The position numbers and the translations under genes were made by a program. A stretch of DNA of 64,000 bases from Microbulbifer sp. TB1203. GTDB lineage: Bacteria > Pseudomonadota > Gammaproteobacteria > Pseudomonadales > Cellvibrionaceae. The notes under the pieces were generated by a model. It did not search any database. It saw only the letters and a program-made list of their open reading frames with translations, and was not told the origin of the DNA. Where the stretch lies: assembly GCF_030997045.1 (NCBI RefSeq), contig NZ_CP116899.1, positions 3,310,001 to 3,374,000 of the forward strand, written 5' to 3'. Each line of letters begins with the position of its first letter. Positions within the stretch are counted from its first letter, which is position 1. Positions 52,782-60,120 of this stretch are shown piece after piece.

Positions 52782-54277
52782 CAATCCACCAGGCGCCGCA
52801 CCCAGGGCAACAGGTCGGTGGCCAGCAGGCCGCGCTGACCGTCTTCCGCCGCGCAGTTGCCCGCCTCGCCATGCAGCCATACCGCCAGCCGCGCCGCCTC
52901 TACGATGTCCATTCCCTGGCCAATCAGCGCGGCGACGACGCCGGTAAGCAGATCGCCCATACCGCCGGAGGCCATGCCCGGGTTGCCGCTGTTGATCAGG
53001 TCCACGCCACCGGCGTGGGCGATCAGGGTACCGGCGCCCTTTAGTATCACCACGCCGCTGAATTTCTGCTGAATTGCAATCGCCGCCGCGCGGGGGTCCG
53101 CGAGAACTTCAGCCGTGTCGCAATCCAACAGCCGCGCGGCCTCGCCCACGTGAGGGGTGAGCACCCAGTCGTCCCGCTTCAGGCCCGCCAGCACCCTGCC
53201 GCCGGCGAGAATATTCAATGCATCCGCATCCAGCACCATGGGCGCCTGCGCGCGCCCGGCGCGAGCCAGCAATTGCTCTCCCCAGGGCGCGCGGCCGAGG
53301 CCGGGGCCCACGGCGATCACGTCGGGGGATTCCAGCAGCGGCTCCAGTTCCTGGCCGGAGATCACTGGGCGGGCCATTACTTCCGGGCAGCGGGTGAGCG
53401 CCGCGGGCAGGTGCTCCGGTCGCGTGGCCAGGGAGATAAGGCCGGCGCCGGCGCGGGCCGCCGACTCCGCCGCCATCAGCGCGGCGCCGCCAAAACCGCT
53501 GTCACCGCCGACGATCAGGATATGGCCGTACTGGTTTTTGTAACTGTCCGCCGCGCGCCGCGGCAGCCGCGCCAGGCTGTCGCTGTCGTAGCGCCGAACC
53601 AGGGGCTGTAAATCGCCGTACACACTGTCCGGCGCGCCCAGGCTCTCGAATACCACCTCGCCGCAGAGCGCGGGGCCGCGACCACAGTGGAGACCAAACT
53701 TGCGGCCGATAAAGGTGACGGTGGCATCCGCTCGCACCGCCTGCTCCGCGGCGCCGGTATCGGCGCTGAGACCGGAGGGGATATCCACCGCCAGCACAGG
53801 GCCTGTGGCGCGGTTGATCCGCTCCACCGCGGCGGCCACATTTTCGCGCAGCGGTCCCTCAAAACCAGTGCCCAGCAGCGCATCCACGATGACGGTATCG
53901 CCGTCGTCCGCATCCATTTCCAGCAGGGAGGTCACGATGTGGGCGCCCTCGCGCCCGGCGAAGCGGCTGGCCTCCAGCGCGTCGCCCTTCAGCTCGTCCG
54001 GCGCGACGCAGGCGTAGACGGTCACCGGTATCTGCTTCTGTGCCGCCAGCGCGGCGATCACATAGCCGTCACCGCCGTTGTTGCCGCCGCCGCAAAATAC
54101 CTGCAGCCGCTTCGCTTCCGGCCAGCGCCGCTGAAGCTCGGCAAAGGCGGCACGGCCGGCGCGCTTCATTAGTGCGATGGCGGGAATGTCCAGCGCCGCC
54201 ATCGCCCGGCGGTCGAGTTCCCGCACCGATTCTGCGCTGTACAGGGGTTGTGGCGGGGCGGAGGGCTGGATATGCAT
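52781..54277 (-). CDS. nnr: Bifunctional NAD(P)HX epimerase / dehydratase
   Basis: 498 codons. The enzyme repairs hydrated NADH and NADPH. The N-terminal YjeF epimerase domain (about 1-220) has LMKRAGRAAFAELQRRWP, VFCGGGNNGGDGYVIA and DALLGTGFEGPL, VDIPSGLSADTG. The C-terminal ADP/ATP-dependent dehydratase domain (about 225-498) has HILIVGGDSGFGGAALMA, AVGPGLGR, VLDADALNIL, LTPHVGEAARL and the NPGMASGGMGDLLTG motif. It is the first gene of the minus-strand superoperon, divergent from queG. Confidence 0.97.
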   Translation of the reverse strand: MHIQPSAPPQPLYSAESVRELDRRAMAALDIPAIALMKRAGRAAFAELQRRWPEAKRLQVFCGGGNNGGDGYVIAALAAQKQIPVTVYACVAPDELKGDALEASRFAGREGAHIVTSLLEMDADDGDTVIVDALLGTGFEGPLRENVAAAVERINRATGPVLAVDIPSGLSADTGAAEQAVRADATVTFIGRKFGLHCGRGPALCGEVVFESLGAPDSVYGDLQPLVRRYDSDSLARLPRRAADSYKNQYGHILIVGGDSGFGGAALMAAESAARAGAGLISLATRPEHLPAALTRCPEVMARPVISGQELEPLLESPDVIAVGPGLGRAPWGEQLLARAGRAQAPMVLDADALNILAGGRVLAGLKRDDWVLTPHVGEAARLLDCDTAEVLADPRAAAIAIQQKFSGVVILKGAGTLIAHAGGVDLINSGNPGMASGGMGDLLTGVVAALIGQGMDIVEAARLAVWLHGEAGNCAAEDGQRGLLATDLLPWVRRLVD

Positions 54278-54352
54278 GGGGCTCCCGATACGGTTAAAAA
54301 GTAATCTGTGGCAAAATGGGCGAAATTATACCGCTCCTCGCTTAAACACTCG

Positions 54353-55462
54353 ATGACAGCTTCCCAACTCCCCGAGCTGGCGGCCCAGATTAAAATCTGG
54401 GGCCGCGAGCTGGGTTTCCAACAGATCGGCATCACCGACTGCCACCTGGAGCGGCACGGCGAGCGCCTGCGCGAGTGGCTGGCGGCGGGCTACAACGGCG
54501 ATATGGGGTGGATGGGCGCCCACGGGGAAAAGCGCTGGCGGCCGGAGCTGCTGCAGCCGGGCACCCTGCGCGCGATCAGCGCGCGGCTCGACTACCTGCC
54601 GCCGGATACCCAGCCGGTGCGGGTGTTGAAGGATTCCAGCAAGGCCTATGTGTCCCGCTACGCCACCGGGCGGGACTACCACAAGCTGATCCGCAAGCGC
54701 CTCGCGCAACTGGCGCAGAAAATCGACGACTGGTGCGAGGAACACGGCATCGAATCCGCCGGCCGCGCCTTCACCGACAGCGCCCCGGTGATGGAGCGCG
54801 CGCTGGCGGAAAAAGCGGGACTGGGCTGGATCGGCAAGAACTGTATGGTGATCAACTCCGGCGCCGGCTCCTGGTTTTTCCTCGGCGAGATCTACACCAA
54901 CCTGGCGCTGCCGGTGGACGGGAGCGAAGAACCAAACCAATGCGGCGACTGCACCGCCTGCCTCAAGGTCTGCCCCACCGATGCCTTTGTCGGCCCCTAT
55001 CAGCTGGACGCGCGCCGCTGTATTTCCTATCTCACCATCGAGAACAAGGGCGCGATTCCCGAGGAATTCCGCGAACCCATGGGCAACCGGGTCTTCGGCT
55101 GCGACGACTGCCAGATCATCTGCCCCTGGAACAAATTCGCCAAACCCACCGCCGAAGGGGATTTCCACCCGCGCCACGGCCTGGACGACGGCGACCTGCT
55201 GCAATTATTCCGCTGGAGCGAGGAGGAGTTCCTGCGCAGGACCGAGGGCTCGGCGATAAGGCGTATCGGCTACGAGCGCTGGCAGCGCAACCTGGCGGTG
55301 GCGCTGGGTAATGGTGAAGCGACTGCGGAGGTGATTGCGGAACTGGAGAATGCGCTGCCGGGGGCGACACCGCTGGTGGCGGAGCATATCGAGTGGGCCC
55401 TGGTGCGGCTGCGCAGCGGGCGGCGGCGCAGGCGCAAGGTGAGGCGAGTGATTAGTGGTTAG
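54353..55462 (+). CDS. queG: Epoxyqueuosine reductase QueG
   Basis: 369 codons from ATG 54353 (MTASQLPELAAQIKIWGREL). It reduces epoxyqueuosine to queuosine in tRNA with cobalamin and two 4Fe-4S clusters. Marks are GFQQIGITDCHLE, YNGDMGWMG, RYATGRDYHKLIRKRL, and DSAPVMERALAEKAGLGWIG with the conserved Asp. The cluster motifs are CGDCTACLKVCPTDAF near residue 198 and CDDCQIICPWNKF near residue 250. A HEAT-like C-terminal part ends the protein. It is divergent from nnr and convergent with orn, with a REP-like palindrome between queG and orn. Confidence 0.97.
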   Translation: MTASQLPELAAQIKIWGRELGFQQIGITDCHLERHGERLREWLAAGYNGDMGWMGAHGEKRWRPELLQPGTLRAISARLDYLPPDTQPVRVLKDSSKAYVSRYATGRDYHKLIRKRLAQLAQKIDDWCEEHGIESAGRAFTDSAPVMERALAEKAGLGWIGKNCMVINSGAGSWFFLGEIYTNLALPVDGSEEPNQCGDCTACLKVCPTDAFVGPYQLDARRCISYLTIENKGAIPEEFREPMGNRVFGCDDCQIICPWNKFAKPTAEGDFHPRHGLDDGDLLQLFRWSEEEFLRRTEGSAIRRIGYERWQRNLAVALGNGEATAEVIAELENALPGATPLVAEHIEWALVRLRSGRRRRRKVRRVISG

Positions 55463-55536
55463 TGTAGGAGCGGCCCATGGCCACGATCGGCATTGCTTCG
55501 TAGCTCCTCCGATCGCGGCCATGGGCCGCTCCTACA
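55463..55536. repeat. REP-like palindrome between queG and orn
   Basis: Arms of 27 bases at 55463-55489 and 55510-55536 match at 26 positions, around a 20-base spacer. It belongs to the TGTAGGAGCGGCC...GATCG family. It may also serve as transcription barrier between the convergent genes. Confidence 0.9.
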
Positions 55537-55563
55537 GGGTGCAAATATCCAAGCCCCGGATTA

Positions 55564-56103
55564 TTACACCCGGAAAAAATGCTCCCGGTAGTGTTTCAGT
55601 TCCTCGATGGAATCGCGGATATCGTCCAGCGCCAGGTGCCGGCTCTCCTTCTTCACCCCCTCCAGCACATCCGGGCGCCAGCGCCGCGCCAGTTCCTTGA
55701 CCGTGCTCACGTCCAGGTTGCGGTAGTGGAAGTAGTTTTCCAGCTGCGGCATATACTTCACCAGGAAGCGGCGGTCCTGGCCGATGGAGTTGCCGCACAT
55801 GGGCGAGGCGCCCTCCGGCACCCAGTGGCGCAGAAACTCCAGGGTCTCCCGCTCCGCCTCCCGCTCGGAGATGTGCGATTCCTTCACCCGCGCCACCAGC
55901 CCGGAGCCGCCGTGCTGCTCGGTGTTCCAGTCGTCCATCGCCGCGAGCAGCGCGTCGCTCTGGTGAACCACCATCGCCGGCCCCTCGGCGAGGACGTTCA
56001 GGCGCGAGTCGGTGACGATGGTGGCGATCTCGATGATGCGCTCTTTTTCCGGATCGAGACCGGTCATCTCCAGGTCGATCCAGATCAAATTGTTCTGATC
56101 CAC
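55564..56103 (-). CDS. orn: Oligoribonuclease
   Basis: 179 codons. It is a DEDDh 3'-5' exonuclease that degrades di- and short oligonucleotides, including pGpG from c-di-GMP. The Exo motifs are NLIWIDLEMTGLDPEKERII (Asp and Glu), CGNSIGQDRRFL and HRAL-region equivalent LALDDIRDSIEELKHYREHF, with the catalytic His of the SRHLALDD end. The length is normal. It is divergent from rsgA, a well-known arrangement. Confidence 0.97.
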   Translation of the reverse strand: MDQNNLIWIDLEMTGLDPEKERIIEIATIVTDSRLNVLAEGPAMVVHQSDALLAAMDDWNTEQHGGSGLVARVKESHISEREAERETLEFLRHWVPEGASPMCGNSIGQDRRFLVKYMPQLENYFHYRNLDVSTVKELARRWRPDVLEGVKKESRHLALDDIRDSIEELKHYREHFFRV

Positions 56104-56162
56104 GGGGGCCTCCTTGTAGCAAGTCAGAGCAAGTTACCGTATCGCTGTATAATCCGCCAACT

Positions 56163-57197
56163 ATGAGTAAACGCAAATTGAACCGGCGCCAGCAGTGGCG
56201 TATCGCCAAGATCCAGCAGGAGCGGGAGGCGCGCGCGCGCAAGCGCACGGAGGGCACCGAGCAGTTCGCGGAGGAAGGCGACCTGGGGCCGGAGCAGACC
56301 GGGTTGGTAATCGCCAACTACGGCACCCAGGTGCTGGTGGAAAGCGACGCCGACCCCGAGCTGCGCCAACGCTGCCACCTGCGCGCCAATATCGAGACCC
56401 TGGTCACCGGCGACCGGGTGGCCTGGTGCCCGGCAACCGGCGGGGCCAGCGGCGGCTGCGGCGTGGTGGGTGCGCGCCTGGCGCGCCACTCGGAGCTGCA
56501 GCGGCCGGATCGCTATGGTGAACTCAAGACCGTAGCCGCCAATATCGACCGCATACTGATCGTGATCGCCCCCTACCCCGAACCCTACGCCAACGCCATC
56601 GACCGCTACCTGGTGGCCGCCGAAGCCACCGGCATAGCGCCGATGCTGCTGCTCAACAAGATCGACCTGATCGACAGAGACAATGAGGCGGCGCTAACCG
56701 ACCTGCTGCAGCCCTATCCCGGCCTGGGTTACCCGGTGTTGCGCCTGTCCACCCGCACTGGCGAGGGGTTGCCGCAACTGCTGGAAACCCTGGCCCGGGG
56801 CACCAGCGTGTTCGTGGGCCAGTCCGGGGTTGGCAAGTCCTCACTGATCAACGCGCTGCTGCCCTCCGCCGGGGCGCGCACCGGCGAACTCTCCCCGGCG
56901 ACCCAGAAAGGCACCCACACCACCACCGCCGCGGAACTCTTCCACCTGCCCAGCGGCGGCGATCTGATAGACTCCCCCGGCATCCGCGAGTTCGGCCTCT
57001 GGCATATGAGCGAAGCGCAACTGCTGGAGGGCTTTGTGGAATTCCGCCCGTTTATCGGACACTGTCGCTTCCGCGACTGCCGCCACCAGGGTGAACCCGG
57101 CTGCGCCATCAGCGCGGCACTGCTGCGCGGGGAAATCAGTGAGCGGCGCATGGACAGTTTTCTGCATTTGCGCAATAGCATTAACCTGGAAGGTTAA
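56163..57197 (+). CDS. rsgA: Ribosome small subunit-dependent GTPase RsgA
   Basis: 344 codons starting MSKRKLNRRQQWRIAKIQQE. It is a circularly permuted GTPase checking late 30S assembly. The OB-like N-terminal domain is followed by G4 LLNKIDLIDRDN, then G1 FVGQSGVGKSSLINALLP near residue 222, G3 LIDSPGIREFGLW, and a C-terminal zinc knuckle (CRFRDCRHQGEPGC). No ribosome binding site is visible, but TATAAT lies at 56148-56153, only 9 bases before the start, so a very short leader or leaderless message is possible. It is divergent from orn. Confidence 0.97.
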   Translation: MSKRKLNRRQQWRIAKIQQEREARARKRTEGTEQFAEEGDLGPEQTGLVIANYGTQVLVESDADPELRQRCHLRANIETLVTGDRVAWCPATGGASGGCGVVGARLARHSELQRPDRYGELKTVAANIDRILIVIAPYPEPYANAIDRYLVAAEATGIAPMLLLNKIDLIDRDNEAALTDLLQPYPGLGYPVLRLSTRTGEGLPQLLETLARGTSVFVGQSGVGKSSLINALLPSAGARTGELSPATQKGTHTTTAAELFHLPSGGDLIDSPGIREFGLWHMSEAQLLEGFVEFRPFIGHCRFRDCRHQGEPGCAISAALLRGEISERRMDSFLHLRNSINLEG

Positions 57198-57397
57198 TGC
57201 TTCGGCACACGGAAGTGCCGACATTGGCCGCAGGCCAATGCGAGTATCGCCAAAGTCAGCAAGTCCGCGCAATTGTGAAGCCCGTCCTTGGGCTTCACCC
57301 TGCGGGTCAGCTAAAGCTGACCAAAATCGCTCCCAGCGTTTTTGTGCGCCAACTTTGGCGATACGACAATTAAATAGTTCAGGAGAACTATTTAATT
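57181..57397. repeat. Array of seven hairpins between rsgA and rhdA
   Basis: Consecutive stem-loops are: TTAACCT/AGGTTAA (57181-57197, over the rsgA stop), CGGCAC/GTGCCG (57203-57220), CATTGGCC/GGCCAATG (57222-57240), GTGAAGCCC/GGGCTTCAC (57275-57298), GGTCAGCT/AGCTGACC (57305-57322), CGCT/AGCG with five Ts after (57328-57343), and a 13-base stem with AGGA loop (57368-57397). A 13-base inverted repeat (57244-57256 with 57352-57364) brackets hairpins four to six. All stems are perfect. Confidence 0.85.
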
Positions 57398-57431
57398 ATT
57401 AGATGGATTGCCTGGAATCGGAGAAATAATT

Positions 57432-58235
57432 TTGAGTGAACTGCCCCTGATTATTGAGCCAGAGGAACTGGCCGCGCAGCTGGAGCGCGAGGATTTATTG
57501 CTGGTGGACCTGAGCTCCGCACAGAACTACGCCGCTGGGCATATTCCCGGCGCGCTGCACCTGCCGTTTCAGGCTCTGATGGCGGGCACGCCGCCGGCGC
57601 CGGGCAAGCTGCCGGACCAAGAGCGACTAATGGAGGTATTCCGCGCCCTGGGTCTGCGCCGGTCGCACCATGTGGTCGCCTTCGACGACGAGGGCGGCGG
57701 CTGGGCCGGGCGCTTTCTGTGGACCCTGGAAGTGATCGGCCACAGAGACTACAGCTTTCTCAACGGCGGCATGCACGCCTGGCGCGGCGCCGGACTGCCG
57801 CTGTCAAATGAACCGGTGCAATCCGAGCCAAGCGATATCGACATCGATGTCGACACCACACCGCTTATGGAGGCGGAGGAAATAAAGCGGCACTTGAACG
57901 ATGAGGATTTTCTCGTGTGGGACGCGCGCTCGCCGGAGGAATACCGCGGCGAGCGGGCGCAGGCGCTGAAGGGCGGCCATATTCCCGGCGCGGTCAACTG
58001 CGAGTGGACCTGGCTAATGGACCCGCAGCGGGACCTGCGCATCCGCACCGATGCGCGCGAATTTCTCGCCGGACTCGGCATCGATGGCAGCCACAAAATC
58101 GTCACCCACTGCCAGAGTCATCACCGCTCCGGTTTCACCTGGCTGGTGGGCAAATCCCTCGGCTTCGATATCCGCGCCTATCCCGGCTCCTGGAGTGAGT
58201 GGGGAAATCTGCCGGACACACCGGTTGAACAATAA
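57432..58235 (+). CDS. rhdA: Thiosulfate sulfurtransferase (rhodanese), RhdA type
   Basis: 267 codons from TTG 57432 with GGAG 9 bases upstream; the open frame runs a little further up. Two rhodanese domains are visible: the inactive first (LLVDLSSAQNYAAGHIPGAL to LNGGMHAWRGAGLPL) and the active second (LVWDARSPEEYRGER to the end). The catalytic Cys near residue 227 is in THCQSHHRSGF, very close to the CQTHHRSG loop of RhdA of Pseudomonas and Azotobacter. It moves sulfur from thiosulfate to cyanide or thiols. It is next to psd, as RhdA is in relatives. Confidence 0.93.
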   Translation: MSELPLIIEPEELAAQLEREDLLLVDLSSAQNYAAGHIPGALHLPFQALMAGTPPAPGKLPDQERLMEVFRALGLRRSHHVVAFDDEGGGWAGRFLWTLEVIGHRDYSFLNGGMHAWRGAGLPLSNEPVQSEPSDIDIDVDTTPLMEAEEIKRHLNDEDFLVWDARSPEEYRGERAQALKGGHIPGAVNCEWTWLMDPQRDLRIRTDAREFLAGLGIDGSHKIVTHCQSHHRSGFTWLVGKSLGFDIRAYPGSWSEWGNLPDTPVEQ

Positions 58236-58238
58236 AAC

Positions 58239-58308
58239 GGGACTCGGGACTCGGGACTCGGGACTCGGGACTCGGGACTCGGGACTCGGGACTCGGGACT
58301 CGGGACTC
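58239..58308 (+). repeat. Ten perfect tandem heptamers GGGACTC
   Basis: Ten uninterrupted copies of GGGACTC start 3 bases after the rhdA stop codon. Length is 70 bases. The unit number is expected to vary between strains through slippage. It lies in the leader region of psd. Confidence 0.97.
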
Positions 58309-58412
58309 GAAAAGAATAATTGAGTCAGAGCCGCCACCGCCCTCTCCTACGCGGTAGGGGAGGCGAGCAGCTACATGAACAAAGTAGAATTTAAACGGAT
58401 CACACTAACTCT

Positions 58413-59264
58413 ATGCACCCCAAACTGTTTACCACACTGCAATACCTGGCCCCGCAACGGGCCCTGTCCCGCGCCGCCGGCTGGCTGGCGGAAACCCGCA
58501 TCAAGGCGATCAAGGATCCCTTCACCCGCTGGTTCGTGGGCAAATACGATGTGGATATGACCGAGGCAGAGCAGCCGGACTGCACCGCCTACCGGAGTTT
58601 CAACGAATTCTTTACCCGCGCCCTGAAAGAGAGCGCACGCCCGATCGTCGAAGGGGAAAGCGCCCTCGCCTGCCCCGCAGACGGCGGAGTCAGCCAGTTG
58701 GGGGAAATTCACAACGGGCGCATCTTCCAGGCCAAAGGCCACGATTTCAGCCTGCTGGAGCTGGTGGGCGGCGATACGGGCACCGCGGCAAAGTTTACCG
58801 GCGGCCACTTCGCCACCGTGTACCTGTCGCCGAAGGATTACCACCGGGTACATATGCCGATTGCCGGTACCCTGAAGAGCATGACCTATGTGCCGGGCCA
58901 ATTGTTTTCGGTCAATACCGTGACCGCGAAAAATGTACCGCGGCTCTTCTCGCGCAACGAGCGGGTGGTGTGCCTGTTCGACACCGCTGTCGGCCCCATG
59001 GCCGTGATTCTTGTGGGCGCGATGATTGTGGCCAGTATCGAAACCGTATGGGCCGGGCTGGTGACCCCGCACAAGCGCCAGGTGCGCACCACCAATTACG
59101 ACGACAATACGCCGGTTCACCTTGAAAAAGGCGAGGAGATGGGCCGCTTCAAACTGGGCTCCACGGTGATCCTGCTGTTTGGCGCCGACCGGGTTCGCTG
59201 GCTGGAAACGCTACAGGCGGAGAGCCAGGTGAAGATGGGGCAACACCTCGGCGACCTGATTTAG
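58413..59264 (+). CDS. psd: Phosphatidylserine decarboxylase proenzyme
   Basis: 283 codons (MHPKLFTTLQYLAPQRALSR). It makes phosphatidylethanolamine at the inner membrane. Conserved points are FNEFFTRALKESARP near residue 66, CPADGGVSQLG, the YHRVHMPIAGTL segment with the catalytic His, and the self-cleavage site FKLGSTVILLFG near residues 248-251, in which the Ser becomes the pyruvoyl group. Its leader includes the GGGACTC array, and a GGTGCGC/GCGCACC hairpin follows its stop (59267-59283). Confidence 0.97.
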   Translation: MHPKLFTTLQYLAPQRALSRAAGWLAETRIKAIKDPFTRWFVGKYDVDMTEAEQPDCTAYRSFNEFFTRALKESARPIVEGESALACPADGGVSQLGEIHNGRIFQAKGHDFSLLELVGGDTGTAAKFTGGHFATVYLSPKDYHRVHMPIAGTLKSMTYVPGQLFSVNTVTAKNVPRLFSRNERVVCLFDTAVGPMAVILVGAMIVASIETVWAGLVTPHKRQVRTTNYDDNTPVHLEKGEEMGRFKLGSTVILLFGADRVRWLETLQAESQVKMGQHLGDLI

Positions 59265-59399
59265 TGGTGCGCACGGCGCACCCTACCCACTGATCCCGTC
59301 AAAAGCGTCCCGCAAGCGGGGCGGGGCAACTACTCTTTCGAGCCCGGGCTGTAATTCACACCCCGGCTCACCGACCAACAGCCACTGCGACCGATGTTC
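59265..59399. other. Gap after psd with one hairpin
   Basis: The GGTGCGC-ACG-GCGCACC hairpin (59267-59283) has no T-run and could serve as the end of psd transcripts. Nothing else was recognised before the inverted-repeat element starts at 59400. Confidence 0.45.
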
Positions 59400-59563
59400 A
59401 GGCTGTAGAAAAACTCGAGCACTTCTTGAAGTGGCAAATTTTTCGTGCGGAGAGTGCTCTGAAATGCTTTTCGCCATACAAAACAGGTCCAGAATTCACG
59501 TAGGAGCGCGATTTTCTGGGCAAAATATAACCAGAACGAAAGGCCGGAGTTTTTCTACAGCCT
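59400..59563. mobile_element. 164-base element with 17-base perfect terminal inverted repeats (MITE-like)
   Basis: The ends 59400-59416 (AGGCTGTAGAAAAACTC) and 59547-59563 are exact reverse complements. The interior has no gene; it includes smaller palindromes such as AGAGTGCTCT. The ends resemble those of some insertion sequences. No exact target duplication is visible at the junctions. It sits on what should be the 5' end of the following MFS gene. Confidence 0.75.
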
Positions 59564-60120
59564 CGTTACCCGCTTTTATTCGCCACAACGGAAATCTCGC
59601 CTTTTTCGCCCTGCTCGCCGTAGCCGCATCCGGTTTCGGCCAGACATTTTTTATCTCGATTTTCGGCATTGCGCTGCGCGCCGAGTTTTCCCTCAGCCAC
59701 GCTCACTACGGCATGATTTACAGCGGCGCCACGCTCGCCTCTGCCCTGGCGCTGATGCCGATGATTGCCGGCCTGCTGTTGCTGTCTCTGCGCGGGGACG
59801 GCTGGGTGCCCTATGCCTACCTGACCCTGCTCGGCATCACCCAGGCAGGCACAGGCACCGCCGGCGGCGCCCTCTGGCCGGAGCGCTACGGCAGTCGCCA
59901 CCTGGGAGCTATCCGCTCCGTCTCCCAGGCGGCGATGGTATTGGCGACGGCGGTGTCACCGCTGGTGGCGGGCGTACTGCTGGATCGGGGAATTAGCGTC
60001 GAAGCGCTCGCGGGCCTGCTGGCCGCACTGGTGCTCCTGTCGGCACTGCTGACGCTGCTGGTGCGACCCCTCAGCGTTTCAGCAGGCGGGAGAGGAAATT
60101 CGGCAACCGCTGCCGGCTGA
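59431..60120 (+). pseudogene. MFS transporter remnant, 5' end disrupted and middle deleted
   Basis: The frame is 229 codons from 59431, but the first 45 residues derive from the inverted-repeat element; native sequence seems to begin about RHNGNLAFFALLAVAASGFG. One N-terminal pair of membrane segments (GFGQTFFISIFGIALRAEFS, YGMIYSGATLASALALM) is joined to what looks like the C-terminal half of a 12-segment carrier (LLGITQAGTGTAGGALWPER, HLGAIRSVSQAAMVLATAVS). About 150-170 residues in the middle are missing compared with a full MFS protein. The 3' end overlaps the convergent HD-GYP gene by 50 bases. It is unlikely to be a working transporter. Confidence 0.7.

Noticed and set aside
56125..56153. 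Full sigma-70 promoter for rsgA
   Set aside because: TATAAT at 56148 is good, but no acceptable -35 hexamer lies 16-18 bases upstream, so it is mentioned only as a possibility under rsgA.
57181..57397. Integron attC site array
   Set aside because: No conserved attC core sites, no integrase, and flanking genes are fixed housekeeping genes.
58239..58308. Heptamer array as CRISPR or as coding repeat
   Set aside because: Units are contiguous without spacers and lie after the rhdA stop with no frame of their own.
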